A DNA stretch of 64,000 nucleotides from Streptomyces viridochromogenes DSM 40736 (GTDB lineage Bacteria > Actinomycetota > Actinomycetes > Streptomycetales > Streptomycetaceae): positions 4,635,290 to 4,699,289 of the forward strand of contig NZ_GG657757.1 of the NCBI RefSeq assembly GCF_000158955.1, given 5' to 3'. How positions within the stretch are numbered: position 1 is the stretch's first letter; each line of letters begins with the position of its first letter. The position numbers and the translations under genes are program-made. Positions 1-9,512 of this stretch are shown one piece after another. The notes below the pieces were generated by a model, which was not told the DNA's origin, made no database searches, and saw only the letters and a list, made by a program, of their open reading frames with translations.

Positions 1-187
1 GCCGCCTGGCTGGAGACCGCCGGGCACGGCACGGACGCGGCGGCCGTCGCCGACGCGGTGATCGCCCTGTCCGACGGCCTGGCCCTGCGCATGCTGTACA
101 CCCCGCAGGAGCACGAGCGGTTGCTCGTCGCGCTGGACCGGGCGCTCGACGCGCTCGTCACGGCCCGCGACTCGCCAGGGGAACGGC

Positions 188-204
<17 letters not shown>
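1..204 (+). CDS. TetR-family regulator, C-terminal fragment (cut by window edge)
   Basis: Frame 1 is open from the first base to a TGA at 202-204 and encodes an alpha-helical tail rich in Ala/Leu with a QEHERLLVALDRALDAL segment, typical of the ligand-binding C-terminus of TetR regulators. The DNA-binding domain lies outside the window, so the family assignment rests on the helical tail only. The 3' end overlaps the convergent lipoprotein gene by 17 bases. Confidence 0.55.
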
Positions 205-997
<793 letters not shown>

Positions 998-1171
998 GGG
1001 AGGTTCCTTCCGAGGTGGGGTGCTGTACTGACTATGAGGGGCCCCGGGGCCCGCAGGTCACCCCCGTCTTCCCTTCAGGACACCGCGGTGGCACAGCCGT
1101 GACACGGCAACACATCGGCCATGGAGGACAGTTCGTCGACGCGCCGCCTTGCGTCAGGTGAGTACGTGCGT

Positions 1172-1207
1172 GTGGGGGCGCCGCCCCGGACAGGGCGACG
1201 CCCCCAC
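1172..1207 (-). terminator. Hairpin after the ABC importer operon
   Basis: GTGGGGGCG at 1172-1180 pairs with CGCCCCCAC at 1199-1207, with an inner CGCCC/GGGCG stem. It begins 8 bases beyond the stop of the solute-binding protein gene, so it probably ends that minus-strand operon. Confidence 0.7.
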
Positions 1208-1214
1208 CGCGGGG

Positions 1215-2087
1215 TCAGCGCCGGCTGGGATCCAGGTCCGGGTTCTTCATGATCTGCTTCGTCAGCTTCGGGCGCTCCTTGACCAGGTCGGCGGCGATCG
1301 GGTCGTGGAAGTACTTCCGGTACAGCTTGATGTAGGTGCCGTCGTCGATCATCTCGTCGATCTGCTCGTCGATGTCCTTGAGCAGCTCGGGATCGCCGTC
1401 CTTGCGCATCGGGAAGGCGCTGCCCTGGAGACTCTCCAGTTTCACGGCGATCCGCAGCGGCTCCTTCGCGACGTACGCGTCCGCGCTGGCGCCGCCGAGA
1501 ACGGCCGCCTCGATACCTCCGGAGAGCAGCTGTGTGATCAGCGCGGTCTGGTCCTTGAACTTCACCAGCTTCACCCGCTTCATCTCGCGGTGGACGAAGT
1601 CCTCCTGCACGGACCCGCTGACCGCGCCGACCCGCTTGCCGTCGAAGTCCGACACGGCGTTCTGGCGGCCGCCCTTGGGCGTCAGGATGTCGGTGAAGCC
1701 CCAGTAGAACGGGGTGGTGAACGCGACCGACTTCTTGCGCTCGGCGGTCGCGCCGACGCCTGCCACACCGACGTCGTACTGCCCGGCCGACAGCCCGGCG
1801 AGGATGCCCTGCAGGGTGGTGGTCTTGTACTGGACCTTCAGGCCCAGGCGCTTCGCGGATTCGTTCATCAGCTCGACGGCGAACCCGGTGGGCCTGCCTT
1901 TGGCGTCGGTGATCGCGAAGGGCGGCTGCTCGGACTGGGTGGCGGCGGTGATCACACCGTCCTGGACGAGCTCGTACTTGCTGCTCGCGGGGTCCGCCGC
2001 CGCACCGCCGCCACAGGCGGCGAGGGACAGCACGAGAGTGACGGCCGCGGCGCCGGCGAGCAGTGGTCTGCGTGAAGTGAGGCGCAT
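1215..2087 (-). CDS. Polar amino-acid-type ABC transporter, solute-binding lipoprotein
   Basis: This 290-residue protein has a lipoprotein signal (LSLAAC lipobox) followed by a type-3 periplasmic-binding fold: KYELVQDGVITAATQSEQPPFA, then GFAVELMNESAKRLGL, then the YDVGVAGVGATAERKKSVAFT segment typical of amino-acid binding proteins. It would capture substrate outside the cell for the permease and ATPase encoded just upstream. The ATG at 2087 is chosen because the twin-Arg-like n-region begins there; a GTG at 2114 would add nine residues. It is the last gene of a four-gene operon, 58 bases after the ATPase gene. Confidence 0.9.
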   Translation of the reverse strand: MRLTSRRPLLAGAAAVTLVLSLAACGGGAAADPASSKYELVQDGVITAATQSEQPPFAITDAKGRPTGFAVELMNESAKRLGLKVQYKTTTLQGILAGLSAGQYDVGVAGVGATAERKKSVAFTTPFYWGFTDILTPKGGRQNAVSDFDGKRVGAVSGSVQEDFVHREMKRVKLVKFKDQTALITQLLSGGIEAAVLGGASADAYVAKEPLRIAVKLESLQGSAFPMRKDGDPELLKDIDEQIDEMIDDGTYIKLYRKYFHDPIAADLVKERPKLTKQIMKNPDLDPSRR

Positions 2088-2145
2088 GATCCGGTCTTTC
2101 TGGTGAGGGTTCACGACGGTGTGGAGATGACGGCCCGGGTGAGGT

Positions 2146-2925
2146 TCACAGGACCTGGGAGAGGAACTGGCGCAGCCGGGGGTGGTCGGCGCGCTCGAAG
2201 ATCCGGTCGGGGGTGTCGATCTCGGCGATACGGCCGTCGCACATGAAGGCGACGCGGTCGGCGGCCTCCCGGGCGAAGCCCATTTCGTGGGTGACGACGG
2301 CCATGGTCATGCCGCCCGATGCGAGATCCCGCATCACGGCCAGCACGTCCTTGACCAGTTCGGGGTCGAGCGCGGAGGTTGCCTCGTCGAACAGCATCAG
2401 CTCCGGCTCCATGGCGAGCGCGCGGGCGATGGCCACGCGCTGCTGCTGCCCGCCGGACAGCCGGCCGGGCCGCTGGTCGGCGAAGGCGGCGAGGCCGACG
2501 TGGTCGAGGTGGCGTCGGGCGACCACACGGGCCTGCTCGCGGCCCATGCCCTTGACGGAGGTCAGGGCGAGCGTGACGTTGCGCTCGACGCTCATGTGCG
2601 GGAAGAGGTTGAAGTGCTGGAAGACCATGCCGATACGGGCACGGGCGGCATCGACGTCGGCGTGCGGCGCGGTCAGGCAGGTCTCGCCGAGCCAGATGTC
2701 ACCGGCGCCCGGCTGCTCCAGCAGATTGAGGCACTTCAGCAGGGTGGACTTGCCGGAGCCCGAGGGGCCGATCAGACAGAGCGTCTCCGCGCGCCGCACA
2801 TCGAGGTCGATGTCGTGCAGCACGGGGGTGGTGCCGTAGCTCTTGCTGAGGCCGGCGATCCGCAGGGCGACGGGGGTGGCGGGGCTCGTGGCCACGGGGC
2901 CGATCGTGTTCCGAGGGGCGGTCAT
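2146..2925 (-). CDS. Polar amino-acid-type ABC transporter ATPase
   Basis: The 259-residue ATPase shows Walker A GPSGSGKST (53-61), the Q-loop VFQH (about 101), signature LSGGQ (156-160), Walker B LMLFDE (about 177) and the H-loop in VVTHE. Length and motifs match the GlnQ/HisP class that energises amino-acid import. The start ATG overlaps the permease stop by four bases (ATGA), so translation is probably coupled. Specificity cannot be read from the ATPase. Confidence 0.95.
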   Translation of the reverse strand: MTAPRNTIGPVATSPATPVALRIAGLSKSYGTTPVLHDIDLDVRRAETLCLIGPSGSGKSTLLKCLNLLEQPGAGDIWLGETCLTAPHADVDAARARIGMVFQHFNLFPHMSVERNVTLALTSVKGMGREQARVVARRHLDHVGLAAFADQRPGRLSGGQQQRVAIARALAMEPELMLFDEATSALDPELVKDVLAVMRDLASGGMTMAVVTHEMGFAREAADRVAFMCDGRIAEIDTPDRIFERADHPRLRQFLSQVL

Positions 2926-3731
2926 CGGCCTCCTCCTTCGGTTCCGGCGGGCTGGAGCGGGGGCTTGGGCAGGTCGGGATCGGCCGGAGCGGGGAGGGGC
3001 CCGGGGCGCGGACCCTCGCGCAGCCGCCGGTCGAGGTGGTTGACGAAGTAGGTCATCGGGATGGTGAGCGCGAGGTAACACAGGCCCGCCGCGATCAGAG
3101 GCGAGGAGTTGTAGGTCCGGGCGACCTCCTCCTGCGCGATGAAGTACAGCTCGCGCTGCCCGGCGGCGAGGCCGAGCAGGTAGACCAGCGAGCTCTCCTT
3201 GATGTCCTTGACGAACTGGCCTGCCATGGCGGGCAGTACGCGGCGGATGCCCTGCGGCACCACCACCAGACGCATCGCCTTGAGATAACTGAGGCCCAGG
3301 CTGCGGGCGGCCTGCAGCTGGCCGGGGTCGACGCTCTGGATGCCGGAGCGGAAGATCTCCGCGGTGTAGGCGCCGGAGATGATGCCGATCGCCAGGATCG
3401 CGTAGCCGAAGGGGTCGGTGCCGAAGGGGCGGACCCCGGCCGCGGGCAGGCCCACCCCGACCAGCATCACCGTGATGATCACCGGCAGGCCGCGGAAGAC
3501 GTCGACGTAGATCCGGGCGGGCAGCCGCACCAGCCGGCGCTCGGACAGCAGCAGCATCGCGGCCAGCAGGGCGATGGCGACGCCGAGGACGATCGCGCCC
3601 GCGGCGATGACCAGGGTGTTCAGCAGCCCCTCGGTGATCAGGCGGGGGAAGGTCTGGGCGATCAGGTCCCAGTTGAAGAACGTGTTGAGCAGGGCGTCCG
3701 AGGCGAGGCCGGGCGGCGACGAGGAGCTCAT
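2922..3731 (-). CDS. Polar amino-acid-type ABC transporter permease
   Basis: A 269-residue inner-membrane protein with about five hydrophobic segments and the HisM/GlnP-type EAA region (ARSLGLSYLKAMRLVVVPQGIRRVLPA). The N-terminus matches the family signature LLNTLVIAAGAIVLG. The ATG at 3731 overlaps the TGA of the upstream amidohydrolase gene (ATGA), supporting this start over an upstream in-frame codon at 3758. Only one permease is present, so it probably works as a homodimer. Confidence 0.93.
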   Translation of the reverse strand: MSSSSPPGLASDALLNTFFNWDLIAQTFPRLITEGLLNTLVIAAGAIVLGVAIALLAAMLLLSERRLVRLPARIYVDVFRGLPVIITVMLVGVGLPAAGVRPFGTDPFGYAILAIGIISGAYTAEIFRSGIQSVDPGQLQAARSLGLSYLKAMRLVVVPQGIRRVLPAMAGQFVKDIKESSLVYLLGLAAGQRELYFIAQEEVARTYNSSPLIAAGLCYLALTIPMTYFVNHLDRRLREGPRPGPLPAPADPDLPKPPLQPAGTEGGGR

Positions 3732-4933
3732 GACGACTCCTGACCAGCGGTGGAACACAGAGCGGACGCGTGGAACTCGGCACGGACCTCGGCGAGGAAC
3801 TCCGGGTCTGCGAGCAGGTCGAGAACGAGCGCGGCCATGGCCGTCGCCATCGTCGTGGCCGCCGTGTGCGCCCGCGGGCTGCGGGCGGCCTCACGCATCG
3901 GGACGGAGTGGCTCGGGGTGTCGCGCGGGCCGATCTGCACGTACGGGTGGATCGCCGGGAGCTTGATCGAGACGTTGCCGATGTCCGAGGAACCGGCCGG
4001 GTTGGCCGGGGACGGCGGTTCCAGCTCCAGGCCGAGGCCGGCGGTGTACGCGGCGATCCGCCGGCCCATCACCAGGTTGTCGTTGCGTTCGGCGTAGCGC
4101 GGCGCGGTCTCCGCCGTCTCGACGGTCGTGCCGGTGGCGAGCGCCGCTCCGTCGGCGGCCGCGAGGACCCGGGGCACCAGCGCGTCCAGGGCGGCGGAGG
4201 TCGCCTCGCGTATGAAGAGGTCCACCTCGGCGCGATCGGGCACCACGTTGGGGGCGCTGCCGCCGTGCGCGATGATCCCGTGCACCCGGGCGGTCGGCGG
4301 CACGAACTGGCGCAGCGAGTCGACCGCCGTGAGGAACAACTGGGCGCCCGCGGCGGCGGATCGGCCGTCCCAGGGCATCTTGGCGGCATGCGCGGCCACA
4401 CCGTGGAACGTCAGCCGCAGATGGCAGACGGCCAGTGCGTGCCGGGCCATCAGACTGCGGTCGCCCGGATGGAACATCACCGCCGCGTCCACGCCGTCGA
4501 ACACGCCGCGTTCCAGCATGAGGATCTTGCCGCCGCCGCCCTCCTCGCCCGGGGTGCCGATCACCATGAGCGTGCCGGGGTGGTCCGGGCGTACGGCGGC
4601 CGCGGCGACGGCGGCGGTCAGTCCGCCGGCCGCGATGAGGTTGTGCCCGCACGCGTGACCGATGCCGGGCAGCGCGTCGTACTCCAGCAGCACCGCGACC
4701 GTCGGACCGTCCACCGGCCCCCGGTGGGTGGCGGTGAAGGCCGTCGGCAGGTCTGCCACGCCCTTGCTCACTTCGAAGCCCGCGGCGGCGAGCCGGCCGG
4801 CCAACTGCTCGGCCGCGTAGTGCTCCTCGAACCGGGTCTCCGGTGTCGTGTGCAGATCGAGGCTGAGCTGCTCCAGCAGGGAGCGGCGCTCCTGTACCGC
4901 GGCGCGAAGGTCGGCGGGGACGGGCTGATTCAT
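3728..4933 (-). CDS. M20-family metal-dependent amidohydrolase (AbgB/HipO-like)
   Basis: The 401-residue product carries the M20D amidohydrolase hallmarks: GIGHACGHNL near residue 100, GEEGGGGK near 140, the H-rich MFHPGD and AHAAKMPWDGRSAAAGA segments, and a C-terminal NPAGSSDIGNVS. Enzymes of this family hydrolyse N-acyl or N-aryl amides of amino acids or short peptides using two metal ions. The ATG at 4933 is preceded by a good GGAG. It heads an operon with a polar amino-acid ABC importer, so import of an amidated or acylated amino acid followed by cytoplasmic hydrolysis is a reasonable inference; the substrate is unknown. Confidence 0.88.
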   Translation of the reverse strand: MNQPVPADLRAAVQERRSLLEQLSLDLHTTPETRFEEHYAAEQLAGRLAAAGFEVSKGVADLPTAFTATHRGPVDGPTVAVLLEYDALPGIGHACGHNLIAAGGLTAAVAAAAVRPDHPGTLMVIGTPGEEGGGGKILMLERGVFDGVDAAVMFHPGDRSLMARHALAVCHLRLTFHGVAAHAAKMPWDGRSAAAGAQLFLTAVDSLRQFVPPTARVHGIIAHGGSAPNVVPDRAEVDLFIREATSAALDALVPRVLAAADGAALATGTTVETAETAPRYAERNDNLVMGRRIAAYTAGLGLELEPPSPANPAGSSDIGNVSIKLPAIHPYVQIGPRDTPSHSVPMREAARSPRAHTAATTMATAMAALVLDLLADPEFLAEVRAEFHASALCSTAGQESS

Positions 4934-5011
4934 GGCGACTCCGGGGGGAGGCTCGGTCGGATTGCCGGAACCGTAGAGCTCGCCGGAGGCCGTACCTACA
5001 ATGGTTGTCGC

Positions 5012-5028
5012 GGTCGCGGTAAGCGACC
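5012..5028. promoter_or_regulatory. Inverted repeat, possible operator of the ArsR-type regulator
   Basis: GGTCGC-GGTAA-GCGACC is a perfect 6-bp inverted repeat between the divergent amidohydrolase and regulator genes, just downstream of a possible -10 element TACAAT (4997-5002) that faces the regulator. The position suits autoregulation and control of the divergent operon. The site is inferred from symmetry only. Confidence 0.4.
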
Positions 5029-5051
5029 TTCCCGGCCTGCCGGAGGTGGCC

Positions 5052-6182
5052 ATGAGCGTCGTCGTCTCGCTCGCCGGGGCCTCCCCTTCCCGGGTGTCCG
5101 CGGGTGCCTCGCCGCTCGCCGAACTGGGCGCGGCGCTGCACGCCTACACGGAGGCCGAGCACCATCCGCGTGCGCTCCGCTGGGTCCGAGGGCTCGACAC
5201 GGACGCCCCCGACGGCGGGGGACCCACGCGGGACGGGGCGCCCGCCTCGGCTCTCACCCCCGGCCTGAGGCGGCGCATCAGGGACTGGGCGCCGCTGTGG
5301 GCCTCGTACCGGGCCCGCTACCTGTTCCCGCTGGGCGTCTCAGGGGACCGGCCCCTCGACGCCGAGCTCACCGACCTGGCGGAGCTGCCGCTGCCGCTCT
5401 TCGCCGAGTTCACGGGATACGCGATCCGGGGCGGCAACTCCGGCGCCCCGCTGGACCGGGTGCTGGACGACCGTGCGCAGCGCGAGGGCCTGCTGACGGC
5501 GGCCGAGCAGCGCTCCACCGCCCGCGCCGAACTCGCCCGCCGGCTCCTCGACGCCCCGGACGTCCTGCGCGCCGACCTCCTCGACCTGCTGGCCCAGGCG
5601 GCCCGGGCCCTGGAACCGGATCTCGCCAGGGCGGCCCGCATGATCGCCGGGCAGCTCCCGCGACTGCGTGACTCCCTGGAGCACAGCGGTCCCGGCAGAA
5701 CGCTGGCGGACCTGGATTCCACGGCGTCGTACCGGGACGACCCGCCGCGCGTGGTCTTCGACAAGTTCCACCACGGAATCGTGAACGCCGCCACCACCCC
5801 GGTGCTGGTCGTACCGTCCGCCTTCGGCCGGCCCCACCTGCTGGTGAAGCACGAACCGGGGCTGACGGCGGTCGTCCAGTACCCGCTGGTGCCGGAGGGC
5901 GACGACCAGCCCGGCTACGCGGTGGTGCACCGCCGCCTCGAGGTCATGCGGGACCCGGGCCGCCAGCGCATCGCCCGCGCCATCGCCCGGGAGCCCCTCA
6001 CCCCCTCCGCCCTGGCCGACCGCAGCGGCATGACCCTGCCGCAGGTCTCCCGCCATCTGGCCCGGCTGCGCGAGGCCGGCCTCGTCACGGTCGAGCGCGA
6101 CGGCCGCCGGGCGTACTACCAGCTGCACCTGGAACGGGTACGCAGCATCGGCGAGGACCTGCTCACCGCGCTGTTCCACTGA
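5052..6182 (+). CDS. ArsR-type winged-helix regulator with large N-terminal domain (DUF5937-like)
   Basis: The 376-residue protein has a long alpha-helical N-terminal region and ends in a clear winged-helix domain (about 300-376): RQRIARAIAREPLTPSALADRSGMTLPQVSRHLARLREAGLVTVE with the wing GRRAYYQL. The ATG at 5052 is preceded by GGAGGTGG, which decides the start over an upstream in-frame ATG at 5001. It is divergent from the amidohydrolase-ABC operon and is the obvious candidate to control it. Confidence 0.82.
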   Translation: MSVVVSLAGASPSRVSAGASPLAELGAALHAYTEAEHHPRALRWVRGLDTDAPDGGGPTRDGAPASALTPGLRRRIRDWAPLWASYRARYLFPLGVSGDRPLDAELTDLAELPLPLFAEFTGYAIRGGNSGAPLDRVLDDRAQREGLLTAAEQRSTARAELARRLLDAPDVLRADLLDLLAQAARALEPDLARAARMIAGQLPRLRDSLEHSGPGRTLADLDSTASYRDDPPRVVFDKFHHGIVNAATTPVLVVPSAFGRPHLLVKHEPGLTAVVQYPLVPEGDDQPGYAVVHRRLEVMRDPGRQRIARAIAREPLTPSALADRSGMTLPQVSRHLARLREAGLVTVERDGRRAYYQLHLERVRSIGEDLLTALFH

Positions 6183-6301
6183 ACCGCCCGAGACTTACCG
6201 GCGTCGCGGCAACCGTCGCCGGCGGCGGGCACGGCTCTCCTAGCGTTCTCTCACGCCGCGAGGCGCCTCCCACCCGGAACCGCACGAGGAGCCCGGACAC
6301 C

Positions 6302-6793
6302 ATGAACGCCGAAGCCCGGAGCACCCGGTCCCTGCACATCCCGGCGCGGCCGGAGCACGTCCCTCTCGCCCGCCGAGCCGTCCTGGACGTCCTGCGCGGC
6401 TGGGGGGTTCCGGCCGGCGGCGAGGCCGCCCAGGCGATACGGCTGATCGCCTCGGAGCTGCTGACCAACGCGGTGCTGCACGCGTCGGCGGCCACGGAGC
6501 GGGTCGGTGTCGTGCTGGAACTGTGCGACGGCACCTGGCTCCGCATGGGCGTCCACGACGGCCACCCCGAGTGCCCCGCCCCGGGCGACAGCGGCACCGA
6601 GGCCACCCATGGCCGCGGTCTGCGGATCGTGCACGCCCTGCTGGAGGAACTGAACGGGGTCGTGCTCACCGAGCGGACCGACGACGGGGGCAAGACCGTC
6701 TGGGTCGAGCTGCCCTGCGCCGTGGAGAGACCCACCGCGGAGACCGTGGTGCTCAGCGCACCGGGAAGCCGCAGGAGTAGCCCTGCTCCTTGA
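6302..6793 (+). CDS. Anti-sigma-factor-like HATPase (RsbW/SpoIIAB superfamily)
   Basis: A 163-residue GHKL ATPase: the N-box is IASELLTNAVLHA and the G-box region is GHGRGLRIVHALLEE (here THGRGLRIV). No kinase dimerisation domain is present, so it belongs to the short serine-kinase/anti-sigma type very abundant in Streptomyces. GAGGAG stands upstream of the ATG. No sigma factor or anti-anti-sigma gene is adjacent, so its partner cannot be named. The 3' end overlaps the convergent deacetylase gene by 41 bases. Confidence 0.85.
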   Translation: MNAEARSTRSLHIPARPEHVPLARRAVLDVLRGWGVPAGGEAAQAIRLIASELLTNAVLHASAATERVGVVLELCDGTWLRMGVHDGHPECPAPGDSGTEATHGRGLRIVHALLEELNGVVLTERTDDGGKTVWVELPCAVERPTAETVVLSAPGSRRSSPAP

Positions 6794-7526
6794 ACCAGGG
6801 GAGGAGCCGGCGCAGGGCCTCGACGGTCTGGGAACGGTCGCCGCCCGCGTCGTGGAAGAGGATCGTCGGCCCGTTCGGAAGCTCCCGCTCGACGGTGGCC
6901 ACCATGGCGTCCGTGCCCGGCCGCTCGAAGTCCTTGGAGTCGACGTTCCAGCCCAGCGGGCGCATGCCCCGGGAGGCGGCGAGCCCCCGGCTGTAGGGGG
7001 TGAAGGCCCCGCCGGGCGCCCGGTAGTACATGGGCCGCACGCCCCCGGACGCCTTGGTGATCATGCGTTCGGCGTCGAGGATCTGCTGCGACTGGTAGGC
7101 CTCGGACTTCCTGTCCATGGTGGTGTCGTGCGACACCGAGTGGTCGCACAGCCGGTGCCCGGCCGCGACCACCTTCTTCACCAGGTCGGGGTGGGCCTGC
7201 GCCTGCTCCCCCACCATGCAGAACGTGGCCTTCACCCCGTACTCCCGCAGCACGTCCAGCACTTGGGGCGTCCACACGGGGTCGGGACCGTCGTCGATGG
7301 TGAGGTTGACGCCGCGCGCTCCCTTGTCCGAGGCGTGCGCGATGGTCACCGCGACCGGCTTGACGGCACCGCCCGGCGCGGCCGACGCGGTCGCCTTCGG
7401 CGACGAGGCGCCCGCGGCACCGGCCTGCGCGGTCCACACCGACGCACCGGTGGCGAGCATCGTCACCCCGAGCGCCGCCCCGACCACCTTGCCGTACCAG
7501 CCCCGCCCGCCGCCGTGCCGTGCCAT
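6753..7526 (-). CDS. Secreted or membrane-anchored polysaccharide deacetylase (NodB homology)
   Basis: The 257-residue protein has an N-terminal signal or anchor (about 11-36) and a NodB domain. Motif 1 is TIDDGPD (76-82), motif 2 HSVSHD (129-134; metal-binding His pair), motif 3 is RAPGGAFTP, and FHDAGGDRSQTVEALR gives the late motifs. These metal-dependent enzymes remove N-acetyl groups from chitin, peptidoglycan or related glycans outside the cell. It is divergent from the BASS/ACR3-like transporter with a 219-base shared upstream region. Confidence 0.9.
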   Translation of the reverse strand: MARHGGGRGWYGKVVGAALGVTMLATGASVWTAQAGAAGASSPKATASAAPGGAVKPVAVTIAHASDKGARGVNLTIDDGPDPVWTPQVLDVLREYGVKATFCMVGEQAQAHPDLVKKVVAAGHRLCDHSVSHDTTMDRKSEAYQSQQILDAERMITKASGGVRPMYYRAPGGAFTPYSRGLAASRGMRPLGWNVDSKDFERPGTDAMVATVERELPNGPTILFHDAGGDRSQTVEALRRLLPWFKEQGYSCGFPVR

Positions 7527-7745
7527 GTCCGCCCCGCCTTCGCCCAGTTGCTCGCCGCTCCTCGGTCACCTTGTGACCACCTGGCAGGACGAGCGGAGGG
7601 GGCCGGAGGATGCGTCCGTTACCGAGCACGGACAATCTCGGGGGAGTCCGCGGACAACTCGCCCGGCCTCGGCGCGAGGATGGACGTGCGACGGTCATGG
7701 GGGAGGCCGGACGAGAAGGGCAGAAGGACGAGGGAGTAAGCGGAA

Positions 7746-8753
7746 GTGCCTGAGCAGGGACCGCGGGGCCCGGTCGAGCGGATGGAACACCACCAGGTCG
7801 CGATCTACCTCGTGGCGATGGCCGTCGGAGGGCTGCTCGGATGGCTCGCCCCGGACGCCGGCCCCGCCCTGGAGCACGCCGTCAACCCCGTCCTGGGCGC
7901 GCTGCTGTTCGTCACCTTCCTCCAGGTCCCGGCCGCCGAGCTGGTCCGTTCCCTGCGCGACGGCCGGTTCCTCACGGCCGCCCTGGTGGTGAACTTCGTG
8001 GTGGTGCCGTCGGTGGTCGCGGCGATGTTCGCCTTTCTGCCCTCCGACCAGGCCGTACGGGTCGGGGTGCTGCTGGTGCTGCTGTGCCCGTGCGTCGACT
8101 ACGTGATCGTTTTCTCCGGCCTGGCAGGGGGCTCCAGCCGCCGCCTGCTGGCCGCGACACCACTCCTGCTGGTCGCGCAGATGCTGCTCCTGCCGGGATT
8201 CCTCTACCTGTTCATGGGTTCCGGCCTGGCCGGCACCGTGGATGCCGGCCCGTTCGTGGAGGCCTTCGCCGTCCTGATCGTCATCCCGCTCGCCCTGGCG
8301 TGGGCCCTTCAGGCATGGGCCGCCCGCCGTCCGGCCGGGCAGCGGGTCTCCGCCGCCGCGACCACCACGATGGTGCCGCTGATGGCCGCGACCCTCGTCA
8401 CCGTGGTCGCCTCCCAGGTCCCCCAGCTCGGCGACAGCCTCCCCGACGTCGCCGCCGTCATCCCCTTCTACGCGGCGTTCCTCGTGGTCATGGCGTTCGC
8501 AGGGAAGGCCGTGGCCCGCCTGTTCCGCCTCGGCGTCCCGGCCGGACGGGCCATCGTCTTCACGGGAGCGACCCGCAACTCGCTCGTCGTACTGCCCCTG
8601 GCGCTGGCGCTGCCCGACTCCCTCGCCGTCGCCGCGGTCGTCGTGGTCACCCAGACCCTCGTCGAAGTCCTCGGCATGGTCGTCTACGTCCGTGTCGTCC
8701 CGCGCCTCGTACCGGCCGGGAAACCGGCCGTGCACGAGCCCGCCGTGCCCTGA
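7746..8753 (+). CDS. ACR3/bile-acid symporter (BASS) superfamily membrane transporter
   Basis: A 335-residue protein with about ten hydrophobic segments. LCPCVDYVIVFSGLAGG matches the Cys-containing signature of ACR3 arsenite transporters and TGATRNSLVVLPLALAL matches the second conserved BASS crossover. No arsenate reductase or arsenite-responsive regulator is adjacent, so arsenite export is a family-based guess. The GTG at 7746 follows GAGGGAG; an in-frame ATG at 7782 is an alternative start. Confidence 0.8.
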   Translation: MPEQGPRGPVERMEHHQVAIYLVAMAVGGLLGWLAPDAGPALEHAVNPVLGALLFVTFLQVPAAELVRSLRDGRFLTAALVVNFVVVPSVVAAMFAFLPSDQAVRVGVLLVLLCPCVDYVIVFSGLAGGSSRRLLAATPLLLVAQMLLLPGFLYLFMGSGLAGTVDAGPFVEAFAVLIVIPLALAWALQAWAARRPAGQRVSAAATTTMVPLMAATLVTVVASQVPQLGDSLPDVAAVIPFYAAFLVVMAFAGKAVARLFRLGVPAGRAIVFTGATRNSLVVLPLALALPDSLAVAAVVVVTQTLVEVLGMVVYVRVVPRLVPAGKPAVHEPAVP

Positions 8754-8816
8754 TCCCCCCTGGGTTTCCTGGGGCGACGAGGCTCGAACTCGCGCCGAAG
8801 CCGCGTGGTAGCGTCC

Positions 8817-8833
8817 GTATACAAGCTGTATGC
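8817..8833. promoter_or_regulatory. Operator of the GntR regulator: GTATAC-N5-GTATGC
   Basis: GTATACAAGCTGTATGC lies 18 bases before the GntR start. It is an imperfect palindrome (GTATAC/GTATGC half-sites) and recurs twice in the MFS/DUF2848 intergenic region at 12165-12192, matching 15 and 14 of 17 bases. FadR-type GntR proteins bind short palindromes of the GT-N-AC kind, so autoregulation plus control of the neighbouring genes is likely. Confidence 0.65.
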
Positions 8834-8850
8834 GAGAGCTGGGGGTTGCG

Positions 8851-9477
8851 GTGACGTCCGGTCGGGAGAAGGCGTACGCGTATCTCAAGGACACGGTGCT
8901 GACGGATCCCGCGATGCAGGGCGCCTTCCTGTCGGAGCAGGAGCTCGCGGACCGTATCGGCGTCTCCCGCACGCCGGTCAGGGAAGCGCTGCTCCAGCTG
9001 GCGGCCGAGGACCTGGTCGAGCTGGTGCCCAAGCGGGGCGCCCGGGTGGCGCCCCTGACGGGACGGGAGATCCGCGAGCTCATGGAGCTGCGCGGCATCG
9101 TCGAGCGGTACGCCGCCCAGCAGCTCGTGGCCCAGGGAGCGGCGCCGGTGGCGGGGCTGCGCTCCCTGCTGGAACGGCAGCGCGAGCTCACCGGAGCCGA
9201 CCAGGCCCGGGAGTTCATCGCCGTGGACCACTGCTTCCATTCGGCCCTGGTCTCCGCCGTCGGCAACGCCCTCCTCGACCGGCACTACGACGGCCTGCGC
9301 AGCCGCCAGGTCCGTGCCGGAGTGGTCGCTCTCTTCAACCAGCAGGGACGTCAGGAAGCGGTGCTGGAGGAGCACGAGGCCATCCTGGACGCCCTGGAGG
9401 CCGGTGACGCGCAGGCCGCGTGCACCGCCATCGACCACCATCTGGAGTCGACCCTCAAGGTGCTGCTCGCGGGCTAG
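8851..9477 (+). CDS. GntR-family regulator, FadR subfamily
   Basis: The 208-residue protein has an N-terminal winged helix (LSEQELADRIGVSRTPVREALLQLAAEDLVELVPKRGARV) and an all-helical FCD ligand domain (ELRGIVERYAA, DHCFHSALV, EEHEAILDALEAGD). The GTG at 8851 is preferred because GGGGG stands six bases upstream; an ATG at 8830 overlaps the operator. The operator pattern suggests it controls itself and the divergent transporter/DUF2848 promoter region. The ligand is probably the carboxylate or amide handled by the neighbouring genes. Confidence 0.88.
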   Translation: MTSGREKAYAYLKDTVLTDPAMQGAFLSEQELADRIGVSRTPVREALLQLAAEDLVELVPKRGARVAPLTGREIRELMELRGIVERYAAQQLVAQGAAPVAGLRSLLERQRELTGADQAREFIAVDHCFHSALVSAVGNALLDRHYDGLRSRQVRAGVVALFNQQGRQEAVLEEHEAILDALEAGDAQAACTAIDHHLESTLKVLLAG

Positions 9478-9512
9478 GTGTATTGATCACGAGCGTTGTT
9501 GACGCCTGTCGA

